NCBI GenBank assembly: GCA_934119965.1
Contig: CAKOTA010000009.1
Location: forward strand, 1 to 45,228
Direction: 5' to 3'
DNA: 45,228 nt
Source: an uncultured Bacilli bacterium
Lineage (GTDB): Bacteria; Bacillota_I; Bacilli_A; RF39; UBA660
Below the pieces are notes generated by a model. It was not told where the DNA came from, made no database searches, and saw only the letters and a program-made list of their open reading frames with translations. Below are positions 8,190 through 17,196 of this stretch, piece after piece (the stretch's first letter is position 1; every line of letters begins with the position of its first letter). Made by a program: the position numbers and the translations under genes.

Positions 8190-8828
8190 ATGTTAGATAA
8201 ACTAGAACAAAAAATTAATGACAAAATATTAGAAGAAAAAAATAATATTAAAAATTTGAAAAAAGAATATAATAAAAATTTAGATCAAGAACTATGTATA
8301 ATAGAACTATTAAATAATATTGATAATATTAAAAAATCAAAGAAAAGAAAGAATATAATTTTACTATTAAATATAATTACTGCAGCAGCTTCGATAATTA
8401 TCAATCCATGGCTTTTATCAATTTTGTTATTATTAATGATAACTTATTATAATGAAAATAGTATAATTAAAGAAAATTTAAACAATATTAAAAATAGTGA
8501 ATACTCAGGTTCAAAGAATGAAAAAGATTTGAAAGAATCATTAAATGATAAAGTAATTAAAAATAATAACATTAAAGAGAGAATGAATAAAATTGGTAAT
8601 CGAATTAATGAATACAAAAAAAATCTTGAAGAAATTATATATGTAAAATCAATCAAATCTAATGTTTCAAAAGACGATATGAAATATAAGGAGTTAAAAG
8701 AATTATATTCAGTAGTTCCTATTTTAGCTTTTGATTCAAAAAAAGAATATGATAATTATTTATCATATGACAATGAGTTTATTAAAGATGAAATAATCAA
8801 TTCCAAAGTGTTGAGTAAACATTTATAG
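8190..8828 (+). CDS. Hypothetical coiled-coil membrane protein
   Basis: I do not recognise this 212-residue protein. It has a charged, Lys/Glu/Asn-rich helical N-terminus (about 1-55) and a hydrophobic hairpin of one or two membrane segments (about 60-90). A long charged coiled-coil-like region (about 92-165) leads to a C-terminal tail. The start is ATG 8190, with GGAGG 8 nt upstream; a longer frame from GTG 8166 would include the RBS. It has its own promoter and is probably monocistronic. Position suggests, but does not prove, a link to the repeat protein upstream. Confidence 0.75.
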   Translation: MLDKLEQKINDKILEEKNNIKNLKKEYNKNLDQELCIIELLNNIDNIKKSKKRKNIILLLNIITAAASIIINPWLLSILLLLMITYYNENSIIKENLNNIKNSEYSGSKNEKDLKESLNDKVIKNNNIKERMNKIGNRINEYKKNLEEIIYVKSIKSNVSKDDMKYKELKELYSVVPILAFDSKKEYDNYLSYDNEFIKDEIINSKVLSKHL

Positions 8829-8846
8829 TAACTAAAATATAATAAA

Positions 8847-8874
8847 TTGACAAAGATAATTAAAGTGCTATAAT
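8847..8874 (+). promoter_or_regulatory. Promoter of the gene at 8902
   Basis: TTGACA (8847-8852), 16 bp, TATAAT (8869-8874) with an extended TG two bases before it. Confidence 0.82.
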
Positions 8875-8901
8875 ATCTTTACACAAGGGGAAATGAAAAT
8901 T

Positions 8902-9288
8902 ATGAATACAAAAGAAGAAAAAATTCTTGAGTTGTGTAATGAATTAACATTGGATTTAGAAGAAAGATTCTATTTATTAGACACTGATTTTGATAGTACT
9001 AATTGCAATCTTATATTTTATATAATTTGTAAATTATTTATTCAAAAAAATCTTTTTTCATTATTTAATAAAAAAATGAGGGAATATATAGATAATTGTT
9101 TCCTTAAAATTAATTTAGAAGAAAAACAAGATTTTAGATTTTTATATAATAACTTAAATCTTTTAACAGTTAACAATTTAATTGACGAGAAAGATGTAAT
9201 GATTGTTAAACAAATGATTGATAGTTATATTGAAATTAAAAAACCAGAAGAAAAAAACAAAGTTCTTACGCTTTCTAATATAGGATAA
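8902..9288 (+). CDS. Hypothetical small cytoplasmic protein
   Basis: This 128-residue, acidic, helical protein is not recognised. It has three Cys (in ELCNEL, TNCNL and DNCFL), no signal peptide, and aromatic-rich helices, one of which (NLIFYIICKLFIQKNLFSLF) is amphipathic rather than clearly transmembrane. I prefer ATG 8902, because AAGGGG at 8885-8890 sits at normal distance; the in-frame ATG at 8893 is only 2 nt from it. A consensus promoter precedes it, and the next gene unit has its own promoter directly after the stop. Confidence 0.7.
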   Translation: MNTKEEKILELCNELTLDLEERFYLLDTDFDSTNCNLIFYIICKLFIQKNLFSLFNKKMREYIDNCFLKINLEEKQDFRFLYNNLNLLTVNNLIDEKDVMIVKQMIDSYIEIKKPEEKNKVLTLSNIG

Positions 9289-9290
9289 TC

Positions 9291-9319
9291 TTGACAATTG
9301 ATTATATTTAATTTATAAT
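9291..9319 (+). promoter_or_regulatory. Promoter of the T-box/gatCAB-asnS-aspS operon
   Basis: TTGACA (9291-9296), 17 bp, TATAAT (9314-9319): a full consensus match. Transcription should start near 9326. Confidence 0.9.
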
Positions 9320-9325
9320 TATTTT

Positions 9326-9552
9326 GATAAAACAAAGAAAGAGAAAAGTAAAAATATCACTTTTAGCAAGCGAGTTAGGTATGGTGGAAGCTAACATAAT
9401 AAATATTTTGAAAGAACACTCTGGAGTTTTCTATACGAAATAGTAGTAGTATAGACCGGCTAATTACCGTTATTAAATTAAAAGAGATCACGACAGTGAT
9501 AATTAGGGTGGCACCACGGAAAATTCGTCCCTTGATTATTATTGTTTTTTTT
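9326..9552 (+). promoter_or_regulatory. T-box leader, asparagine-specific (specifier AAC)
   Basis: T-box landmarks appear in order. The S-turn AGTA is at 9347-9350, the AGCGA bulge near 9369, and a GGTGG distal loop near 9384. After GAAAG comes the codon AAC at 9415-9417, followed by ACTCTGGAG, which aligns with the specifier position of the Bacillus glyQS leader. The T-box AGGGTGGCACCACGG is at 9505-9519. The variable base after TGG is C, fitting a G discriminator base, as expected for tRNA-Asn. The terminator arm (TAATTAGGG against CCCTTGATTATTATTG) is followed by a T run at 9544-9552. Uncharged tRNA-Asn should stabilise the antiterminator and turn on the downstream operon. Confidence 0.93.
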
Positions 9553-9571
9553 TATTTAAAGGAGGATATTT

Positions 9572-9865
9572 ATGAAATTTACAAGTGAAATGGTTGACGA
9601 TTATGCTGATAAATTATTGATAGGATTAACAGAAGAAGAAAACAAAATGGTTTTAGAAGAATTTGATATAATTGATAAAAATATCAATATTATTAATGAA
9701 ATAGAAGGAATAGAAAATGTAGAACCAATGTCTCATTGCTTAGATGATTTTTCATATGAATTAAGAGAAGATGTCATAGAAGAATCAGTAGACATTGACT
9801 CATTACTACAAAATTGTGATGATTACATTAATGATGAAGTTAAAGTACCAAAGGTGGTGGAATAA
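9572..9865 (+). CDS. gatC: Asp/Glu-tRNA amidotransferase subunit C
   Basis: GatC is the small chaperone-like subunit that bridges GatA and GatB in tRNA-dependent amidation. The 97-residue, acidic protein shows the family pattern: an N-terminal helix with LLIGLTEEENKMVLEEFD, then GIENVEPMSH and a loop with LREDV. AGGAGG lies 6 nt before the ATG. It is the first gene after the T-box, and its stop overlaps the gatA start (TAATG). Confidence 0.93.
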   Translation: MKFTSEMVDDYADKLLIGLTEEENKMVLEEFDIIDKNINIINEIEGIENVEPMSHCLDDFSYELREDVIEESVDIDSLLQNCDDYINDEVKVPKVVE

Positions 9866-11319
9866 TGGAATTTATGAATAAAAGTATTGAAAAAATACAT
9901 GAATCTTTAAAAAATAACGAAGTAACAGTTAAAGAATTAATAAAAGAATCTTTAGAAAAATCTCATAAACTACAAGACGAATGTAATGCATTTGTAACAA
10001 TTTTAGATGAAACTAAAGAAGTAGATGTAACTGATAATTTACTATCAGGTATTCCATATGGTATCAAAGATAATTATTCAACAAAAGGAATACTATCAAC
10101 AGGTTCTTCTAACACATTAAAAGACTATGTTCCTTTTTTTACTGCAACAGCAATTTCTAATTTAGAAAAAGCAGGAGCAGTGCCTGTAAATAAAACTGTA
10201 ATGGATGAATTCGGTATGGGTGGAACAGGAACAACAGGACATACTGGAATAGTAAGAAATCCTTGGGATAAAACAAGAATGTGTGCGGGATCAAGTGCAG
10301 GAAGTGCTTGTGCTGTAGCTGCTGGAGTATATCCTTATGCAACTGGATCAGATACAGGTGACTCAATAAGAAAACCAGCTGCATATTGTGGCATTGTTGG
10401 ATATAAACCTACATATGGAATGATTTCAAGATATGGATTATTTCCATTTGCCAGTTCATTAGATCATTGTGGAGTACTAACTAGAAATGTAAAAGATGCT
10501 GCTATAGTTGTTAATACTATGAAAGGTATTGATAAAAATGATATGACTACTTGGGATTCAAGTAATATAGACTTAACAAAATTAACATCAGATGTAAAAG
10601 GTAAAAAATTGTGCTACATTAAAGAAATTTGTAATTTAGAAATGTATCCTCATGCTAGTGAAGAACTAAAAGAACATTTGAATAACTTTAAAAAAACAAT
10701 TGAATTATGTAGAAGTTTGGGTATGGAAGTTGAAGAAGTAAGTATAGATCAAAAATTACTAAATGCCATTGCTTCTACTTATGTTGTAATATCTTGTGCA
10801 GAAGCAACATCAAATATGTCTAATTTAACAGGTATTATTTTTGGACCTCGTGGTGAAGGAAGCAACTATATTGAAATGATGAAAGATTATCGTACTAAAG
10901 GATTTTCTTCATTAATTAAAAGAAGATTCGTAATTGGATCTTATGTATTGCAAGCTCAAAATAAGAACAGATATTTCTTTAATGCTCAAAGAGTAAGAAG
11001 ACTATTAGTTGATGCTTGGAAAGAATTATATAAAAAATATGATGCTGTAATATTACCTGTAGGAAGTGGACCAGCCAAAAAACTAGAACATAATGATGAT
11101 ACATTAGATGACAATACAACTGTTTTAGAGGAACATTTACAAGTTGGTAACTTTGGTGGCTTTCCATCTATAACAATTCCAAATGGATTTGTAGATAATT
11201 TACCAGTTGCTGTTAATATTACAGGAAACTGTTATGATGATTTAAATGTTTTAAATATAGCTTATGCATTAGAATCAAAAATGGAATATAAAAATCAAAT
11301 CGCTAAGGAGGTAAAATAA
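9865..11319 (+). CDS. gatA: Asp/Glu-tRNA amidotransferase subunit A (amidase)
   Basis: GatA releases ammonia from glutamine for amidation of Glu-tRNA(Gln) or Asp-tRNA(Asn). The 484-residue protein contains the amidase signature: catalytic Lys in GIPYGIKDNYSTKG, GSSAGSACAVAAG near residue 145, and the Ser motif GSDTGDSIRKPA near 170. The usual second Gly of TGGSIR is Asp here (TGDSIR), which I recall from Mollicutes-like GatA proteins, so I do not read it as inactivating. It overlaps gatC and gatB by one base on each side (TAATG), suggesting coupled translation and equal stoichiometry. Confidence 0.97.
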   Translation: MEFMNKSIEKIHESLKNNEVTVKELIKESLEKSHKLQDECNAFVTILDETKEVDVTDNLLSGIPYGIKDNYSTKGILSTGSSNTLKDYVPFFTATAISNLEKAGAVPVNKTVMDEFGMGGTGTTGHTGIVRNPWDKTRMCAGSSAGSACAVAAGVYPYATGSDTGDSIRKPAAYCGIVGYKPTYGMISRYGLFPFASSLDHCGVLTRNVKDAAIVVNTMKGIDKNDMTTWDSSNIDLTKLTSDVKGKKLCYIKEICNLEMYPHASEELKEHLNNFKKTIELCRSLGMEVEEVSIDQKLLNAIASTYVVISCAEATSNMSNLTGIIFGPRGEGSNYIEMMKDYRTKGFSSLIKRRFVIGSYVLQAQNKNRYFFNAQRVRRLLVDAWKELYKKYDAVILPVGSGPAKKLEHNDDTLDDNTTVLEEHLQVGNFGGFPSITIPNGFVDNLPVAVNITGNCYDDLNVLNIAYALESKMEYKNQIAKEVK

Positions 11320-12779
11320 TGAAATATAAAGCATTAATTGGACTTGAAATGCATTGTGAAATCAGTGAAACCAAAACAAAAGTATTTTCAAGTGCTAAAA
11401 ACTCTTATAGTGACATTCCAAATAGCAATATAAGACCATTAGATATGGGATTTCCTGGAACATTACCAGTAGTAAATAAAGAAGCCGTTAAAATGGCTTT
11501 AATGGCTAGTATTATTTTAGGTTGTAAACAACCAGAATATATTTATTTTGAAAGAAAAAATTATTATTATCCTGATATGCCTAAAAACTATCAAATTACA
11601 CAAGAAACTAAGCCAGCGCCTGTTGGTATCTATGGTGAATTAAAATATGATGTAAATGGTGAATTTAAAATTGCTAAAATCAATAATATCCATTTAGAAG
11701 AAGATGCTGCTAGTACTGATCATTATGCCAGATATTCAACAATTGATTATAATAGAGCCGGAGTTCCTTTATTAGAATTAGTTACTGAACCTTGTTTTCA
11801 TTCAGCTGATGAAGCCGTTGCTTTTCTAGAAACTATGAGAAGCATTTATAGATATTCTGGAATAAGTGAAGCTGATAGTAAAAAAGGACAAATTAGATGT
11901 GATGTCAATGTTTCAATAATGGATGAATCATTAGATGAGCTTGATCCTAAAAATTGGGGAACTAAAGTTGAAATTAAAAATGTAAATTCATTTAGTGGAG
12001 TAAGAGATGCTATCAATTATGAAATTGAAAGACAAATAGATGCTAAAGAAGACGGAACATATGATACAGAAATTCATCAAGAAACAAGAAGATGGGATGA
12101 AGAATCTGGAACAACTATTTATATGCGTAGTAAAGTAGATGCAATCGATTATAAATATTTCATTGAACCAAATATTCCAAAATTCAAATTAAGTAAAGAA
12201 TGGCTAGAAGAAATCAAAAAACAAATTCCAGTTTTAGCTAACCAAAGAAAAGAAATTTATATGGATAAATATGGTTTATCTAACTATGATGCCACTATAT
12301 TGGTAAAAGAAAAAGATATTTCCGATTATTTTGAGGAAACTTTAAAATGTGGAGCTGATCCTAAAACTGCATCTAACTGGATTACAAGTATAATTCTAGG
12401 TCATTTAAATAAAATGAATATGGAAATAAAAGACTTATTTGTAACACCATCAATGTTAAATGATTTAATTAATCTAGTTAATACAAATGAGATTTCATCT
12501 AAACAAGCAAAAGAAGTATTATATGATGCCTTGGAAAATAGCAAAGTACCTACAGATATAGTAAAAGAAAAAGGTATTAAACAAATAGGTGGCGAAGAAG
12601 AAATATTAAAAGTTATAAATGAAGTATTAGAAGAACAACCTAATGCTATTGAAACTTATAAGTCTGGTAGAGACAATATAGTTGATTTCTTAGTTGGTCA
12701 AGTAATGAAAAAAACAAAAGGTCAAGCAAATCCTGCTATAGCTAGAAGTAAAATGCTAGAAGAAATTAATAAAAGATAG
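11319..12779 (+). CDS. gatB: Asp/Glu-tRNA amidotransferase subunit B
   Basis: GatB carries the kinase/transamidase site that activates the tRNA-bound carboxylate. The 486-residue protein begins with the family pattern IGLEMHCEISETKTKVFSS. It carries the signature YYYPDMPKNYQITQ near residue 85, LEEDAA near 125, and RCDVNVS near 195. It ends with a YqeY-like tail domain, QVMKKTKGQANP. AGGAGG precedes the ATG inside the end of gatA. It lies in the Asn T-box operon. Confidence 0.98.
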   Translation: MKYKALIGLEMHCEISETKTKVFSSAKNSYSDIPNSNIRPLDMGFPGTLPVVNKEAVKMALMASIILGCKQPEYIYFERKNYYYPDMPKNYQITQETKPAPVGIYGELKYDVNGEFKIAKINNIHLEEDAASTDHYARYSTIDYNRAGVPLLELVTEPCFHSADEAVAFLETMRSIYRYSGISEADSKKGQIRCDVNVSIMDESLDELDPKNWGTKVEIKNVNSFSGVRDAINYEIERQIDAKEDGTYDTEIHQETRRWDEESGTTIYMRSKVDAIDYKYFIEPNIPKFKLSKEWLEEIKKQIPVLANQRKEIYMDKYGLSNYDATILVKEKDISDYFEETLKCGADPKTASNWITSIILGHLNKMNMEIKDLFVTPSMLNDLINLVNTNEISSKQAKEVLYDALENSKVPTDIVKEKGIKQIGGEEEILKVINEVLEEQPNAIETYKSGRDNIVDFLVGQVMKKTKGQANPAIARSKMLEEINKR

Positions 12780-12788
12780 GAGATTTTT

Positions 12789-14171
12789 ATGGATTTAAGA
12801 GAATTATTCGCAAATATTAATGATTATATAAATAAAGATATAACACTAACAGGATGGATTCGAAATCATAGAAAACAAAAAGAATTTGGTTTTATTGATT
12901 TTTCTGACGGAACTTGTATGAAACATATCCAAGTAGTTTATGATAATACTCTTGATAATTTTGTTGATATTCAAAAATTACATATAGGTTCAGCAATTGA
13001 AATTACTGGTACTTTAAAAGAATCTCTTGGAAAAGGTCAAGATTATGAAGTTGTTATGAAAAGTTATTCATTAGAAGGTGACTGTCCAGAAGATTATCCA
13101 ATCCAACCTAAAAGACATACTAGAGAATTTTTAAGAGAAGTTGCTTATTTGCGCCCTAGAACTAATTTATTTCAAGCGGTTTTTAGAGTTCGTAGTTTAG
13201 CAGCTAAAGCAATTCACGATTATTTTCAAGATCGCGGATATGTTTATTTACACGCACCCCTTATTACAGGAAGCGATTGTGAAGGGGCAGGAGAAATGTT
13301 TCAGGTAACAACTCTTGATTTGGATAATTTACCACATTTAGAAGATGGTAGTATAAATTATAAAGAAGATTTTTTTGGAAAAAGGGCTTCTTTGACTGTT
13401 TCTGGTCAATTACAAGGAGAAGCATTCGCAACAGCATTTAAAAAAATCTATACTTTTGGTCCAACATTTAGAGCAGAAAATTCTAATACTAAAACTCACG
13501 CTAGTGAATTTTGGATGATTGAACCTGAAATAGCATTTTGTGATTTAGATAAAGATATGAATATTATGGAAGATATGCTTAAATATGTTGTTAAATATGT
13601 AATGGATAATGCTAAAGATGAAATGGAATTTTTTGATTCATTTGTAGAAAAAGGTTTAAAAGAAAAATTGAATATGTTATTAAATAATAAGGCAGTTCGT
13701 ATTACTCACGAAGATGCAATAACAATTTTAAAAGAAGCAAATGAAAAATTTGAATATAAACCAGAATATGGAGAAGATTTGGCTCGTGAACACGAAAAAT
13801 ATTTAACTGAAATAAAATTTAAATCACCAGTTTTTGTTTATAACTGGCCAAAAGATATAAAAGCTTTTTATATGCGAGTAAATGATGATAATAAGACAGT
13901 TGCAGCCGTTGATTTACTAGTACCAGGTAGTGGAGAATTAATGGGTGGTAGTCAAAGAGAAGAAAGAATAGATGTTTTAGAAAAAAGAATGGATGAAATG
14001 CACGTTGGAAAAGAAGAACTTTCTTGGTACTTAAATTTAAGACGTTTTGGAGGGTGCAAACATTCAGGCTTCGGAATGGGTTTTGAAAGATTAATTATTT
14101 ACTTAACAGGAGTAGATAATATTAGAGATGTAATACCATTTCCAAGAACCCCTAAAAATCTAGATTTTTAA
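12789..14171 (+). CDS. asnS: Asparaginyl-tRNA synthetase
   Basis: This class II synthetase charges tRNA-Asn. The 460-residue product has the N-terminal anticodon-binding OB fold (TGWIRNHRKQKEFGFIDFSDG), motif 1 around REVAYLRPRTNLF, motif 2 around TFGPTFRAENSNT, and motif 3 GFGMGFERL near the C-terminus. REVAYLRPRTN and FRAENSNT distinguish AsnRS from AspRS. The T-box specifier AAC (Asn) fits this gene directly. It starts 9 nt after gatB with an AGGAG site and is followed by aspS. Confidence 0.97.
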   Translation: MDLRELFANINDYINKDITLTGWIRNHRKQKEFGFIDFSDGTCMKHIQVVYDNTLDNFVDIQKLHIGSAIEITGTLKESLGKGQDYEVVMKSYSLEGDCPEDYPIQPKRHTREFLREVAYLRPRTNLFQAVFRVRSLAAKAIHDYFQDRGYVYLHAPLITGSDCEGAGEMFQVTTLDLDNLPHLEDGSINYKEDFFGKRASLTVSGQLQGEAFATAFKKIYTFGPTFRAENSNTKTHASEFWMIEPEIAFCDLDKDMNIMEDMLKYVVKYVMDNAKDEMEFFDSFVEKGLKEKLNMLLNNKAVRITHEDAITILKEANEKFEYKPEYGEDLAREHEKYLTEIKFKSPVFVYNWPKDIKAFYMRVNDDNKTVAAVDLLVPGSGELMGGSQREERIDVLEKRMDEMHVGKEELSWYLNLRRFGGCKHSGFGMGFERLIIYLTGVDNIRDVIPFPRTPKNLDF

Positions 14172-14181
14172 AGGAGGAAGT

Positions 14182-15918
14182 ATGGAAAATATATATAGAA
14201 ATTATTATGCTGGAAAAGTTGATGAATCTTGTATTGATAAAACTATTAAATTATCAGGATGGGTAGAAAATATAAGAGATCATGGAGGAGTTTTATTTTT
14301 AGATTTAAGAGACGAATATGGAACTGTTCAATTAGTAAGTAATGATGATAAAATGTTTAAAGATATTTCTAAAGAATCTACAATTACTATAGAAGGTGTA
14401 GTTAGAAAAAGAGATGAAGATGACTATAACAATAACATTGAAACTGGTACTGTTGAAGTTTTGGTTAATAGTTTGAAACTAATTAGTAAAGCAGCTACTT
14501 TACCATTTGAAATTAAAACATCTCATGAAGTTAATGATGAATTAAGATTAAAATATAGATATTTAGATTTAAGAAATAAAAAAGTTCATGAAAACATTGT
14601 TTTTAGATCAAAAGTACTAAATTTCTTAAGAAATAAAATGAATAATTTAGGATTTACTGAAGTTCAAACTCCAATTATTTCAGCATCATCACCAGAAGGT
14701 GCTAGAGATTTTGTTATCCCTTCAAGAAATTTTAAAGGTAAATTTTATGCATTACCTCAGGCACCTCAAATCTATAAACAACTATTGATGGTTAGTGGTT
14801 TCGATAAATACTATCAAATCGCACCTTGTTTTAGAGATGAAGATTGTAGAAGCGATAGAACACTAGAATTTTATCAATTGGATTTCGAAATGAGCTTTGC
14901 TACTGAAGAAGATGTGTATAAAATTGGTGAAGAAATTTTCTATGATACATTTACAAATTTTAGTGATAGAGAAGTTTCTCAGAGACCATTTAGAAGAATT
15001 CCTTATAAAGAATCTATGTTAAAATATGGAACTGATAAACCAGACTTAAGAAATCCATTAGAAATAATTGATATTAGTGATATTTTTATCTCATCTGATT
15101 TTAAACCATTTAGGGGTGCAGTCGTAAGAGGAATTAAAGTTGATGATATTGCTGATAAATCAAATTCTTGGTTCAATGAATTAGTTGATTATGCTAAAAC
15201 AATTGATATGCCAGGTATTGGTTATATTACGGTAATGGAAGATATGTCTTTTAAAGGTCCAATTGATAAATTTTTAACGGATGAAGATAGACAAAAATTA
15301 ATTAGTAAAGCTAATTTGAAAAAGAATAGTGTATTATTCTTTATTGCTGATAAAAATGAATTAATTGCTAGTAAACAAGCTGGATTAATTAGAACTGAAT
15401 TAGGTAGAAAATTAGATTTAATTGATAAAAATAAATTTGAATTTTGTATTGTAAATGATTTTCCAATGTTTGAATTAAATGATGAAGGAAAATATGATTT
15501 TGGACACAATCCATTCAGTATGCCACAAGGTGGTCTAGAAGCTTTAAATAATAGTAATATTGATGAAATTAAAGCATACCAATATGATTTTGTATGTAAT
15601 GGTAATGAAATGGCTTCAGGAGCTGTTAGAAATCATGATATTAATATTATGAAAAAAGCTTTTGAAATAGCTGGATATAGTGAGGAAACTGTTAAAGAAA
15701 GGTTTAAATCTTTATATACAGCATTTCAATTTGGGGCACCTCCACATGCAGGTATGGCACCTGGAATTGATAGAATTATAATGTTACTTAAAGATGAACC
15801 AAATCTAAGGGAAGTTCAAGCATTTCCAACTAGTGTTAGTGGTGCTGACAATATGATGGGGTCACCTAGTGAGTTAACAGAACAACAATTAAGGGAAATT
15901 CATATAAAAATAAGATAA
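14182..15918 (+). CDS. aspS: Aspartyl-tRNA synthetase (bacterial type)
   Basis: The 578-residue class II enzyme charges tRNA-Asp. It has the N-terminal OB fold (LSGWVENIRDHGGVLFLDLRD), the bacterial GAD insertion in the middle, and the aspartate-site motif QAPQIYKQLLMVSGFDKYYQ. It also has motif 2 FRDEDCRSDR and motif 3 GAPPHAGMAPGIDR near 525-540. Its length is normal for bacterial AspRS. AAGGAGG lies 7 nt before the ATG. It is the last gene of the T-box operon. Confidence 0.98.
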   Translation: MENIYRNYYAGKVDESCIDKTIKLSGWVENIRDHGGVLFLDLRDEYGTVQLVSNDDKMFKDISKESTITIEGVVRKRDEDDYNNNIETGTVEVLVNSLKLISKAATLPFEIKTSHEVNDELRLKYRYLDLRNKKVHENIVFRSKVLNFLRNKMNNLGFTEVQTPIISASSPEGARDFVIPSRNFKGKFYALPQAPQIYKQLLMVSGFDKYYQIAPCFRDEDCRSDRTLEFYQLDFEMSFATEEDVYKIGEEIFYDTFTNFSDREVSQRPFRRIPYKESMLKYGTDKPDLRNPLEIIDISDIFISSDFKPFRGAVVRGIKVDDIADKSNSWFNELVDYAKTIDMPGIGYITVMEDMSFKGPIDKFLTDEDRQKLISKANLKKNSVLFFIADKNELIASKQAGLIRTELGRKLDLIDKNKFEFCIVNDFPMFELNDEGKYDFGHNPFSMPQGGLEALNNSNIDEIKAYQYDFVCNGNEMASGAVRNHDINIMKKAFEIAGYSEETVKERFKSLYTAFQFGAPPHAGMAPGIDRIIMLLKDEPNLREVQAFPTSVSGADNMMGSPSELTEQQLREIHIKIR

Positions 15919-15942
15919 AATTGACAATTGTCAATTTTTTTT
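15917..15942 (+). terminator. Terminator of the gatCAB-asnS-aspS operon
   Basis: AAAATTGAC and GTCAATTTT enclose AATT and run into a long T tract. The stem overlaps the aspS stop. Confidence 0.85.
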
Positions 15943-16056
15943 AAATTTTGAATATCTTATCAAATTTAATATAAGTAGTAAAATTGAATAATTATGTAAT
16001 AAATAACATTAAAATTCATTTTTGCTGTTGGCACTTAATTATTTTCTTCTAAAAAG

Positions 16057-16086
16057 TTTAAAAAGTGAATATAATTATGGTATAAT
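16057..16086 (+). promoter_or_regulatory. murG operon promoter
   Basis: TATAAT at 16081-16086, preceded by an extended TGG, with a weak TTTAAA at 16057-16062 (18-bp spacer). The rest of the gap 15943-16056 shows no gene. Confidence 0.6.
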
Positions 16087-16116
16087 AAATATAACTAAAA
16101 TAGAAAAGGTGAATAT

Positions 16117-17196
16117 ATGAGAGTAATTATAAGTGCTGGAGGTACAGGCGGACACATATATCCCGCTTTAGCAATCATTAATAAAATAAAAGAAAGAGAA
16201 CCAGACAGTGAATTTTTATATATAGGAACTCATAATAGAATGGAAAAAGATTTAATTCCCACTTATGGAATACCATTTGAATCGATAGAAATATATGGAT
16301 TTAACCGCAAAAAATTACTTAAAAATTTTAAAACTTTAAATGCTTACTTTAAAGCAAAAAAAAGATGCAAAAAATTAATCAAAAACTTTAATCCAGATGT
16401 TGTTATTGGTGTTGGTGGATATGTTACGGGGCCAGTAATATCAACTGCTAAAAAATTAGGATATAAAACATTTATTCACGAACAAAATAGTACCCCTGGT
16501 AAAGCTAACCTATTTTTAAGTAAATATGCTGATTATATATTTGTATCATTTAATTCATCAATGAAATATTTTCCAACTTATAAAACAATCTTTACAGGAA
16601 ATCCCTGTAGTGAAGATGCTGTTAATAAGAGCGCACTAGATAAAAAACAATTTAATTTATCAGAAAATAAAAAGTTAGTTCTATTTGTAATGGGTTCATT
16701 AGGTTCAGAAAAAGTAAATAATTTTTTAGTAAAAACAATATCAGAATTTAAAAATAAAGATTATGAGATTTTATTTGTAACAGGTAAAGACTCTTATGAA
16801 GAGATGAAAACAAAAGAATTTCCTAATAATGTTAAAATAGTCCCATTTGTTAATGAATTAACCAGAATTATGAAAAAAACAGATTTAATGGTATCAAGAG
16901 CTGGTGCTTCTACTTTATCAGAAATAATAAGCTTAGAAGTTCCTACAATATTAATACCTAGCCCTTATGTTCCAGACAATCATCAATATAAAAATGCTAT
17001 GGACTTAGTAAATAAAAATGCTGCCGTTTTAATTGAAGAAAAAGATTTAAAAGGTAGTATTTTAGTAAACAAAATAGATGAATTAATAAACGATAATATA
17101 AAATTAGAAGAAATTAAAAATAATTTAAAACAATTTAAATGTGATGATAGTGCAACTAGAATTTATGAAATAATAAAAGAAAAGAGTAATTTATGA
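16117..17196 (+). CDS. murG: UDP-GlcNAc:lipid I N-acetylglucosaminyltransferase MurG
   Basis: MurG makes lipid II on the inner face of the membrane. The 359-residue GT28 enzyme has the N-terminal glycine-rich loop SAGGTGGHIYPALA, GVGGYVTGP, HEQNSTPGKAN, and the C-terminal UDP-GlcNAc site with SRAGASTLSEI near residue 265 followed by PTILIPSPYVPDNHQ. AAAGGTGAA precedes ATG 16117 at normal distance. Its stop overlaps murB (ATGA), so the two are coupled. Confidence 0.97.
   Translation: MRVIISAGGTGGHIYPALAIINKIKEREPDSEFLYIGTHNRMEKDLIPTYGIPFESIEIYGFNRKKLLKNFKTLNAYFKAKKRCKKLIKNFNPDVVIGVGGYVTGPVISTAKKLGYKTFIHEQNSTPGKANLFLSKYADYIFVSFNSSMKYFPTYKTIFTGNPCSEDAVNKSALDKKQFNLSENKKLVLFVMGSLGSEKVNNFLVKTISEFKNKDYEILFVTGKDSYEEMKTKEFPNNVKIVPFVNELTRIMKKTDLMVSRAGASTLSEIISLEVPTILIPSPYVPDNHQYKNAMDLVNKNAAVLIEEKDLKGSILVNKIDELINDNIKLEEIKNNLKQFKCDDSATRIYEIIKEKSNL

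Noticed and set aside
10300..10420. GatA inactivation by Gly-to-Asp in the TGGS motif (TGDS)
   Set aside because: The Lys and both Ser residues are kept, the rest is intact, and the same variant is remembered from Mollicutes-like GatA proteins.
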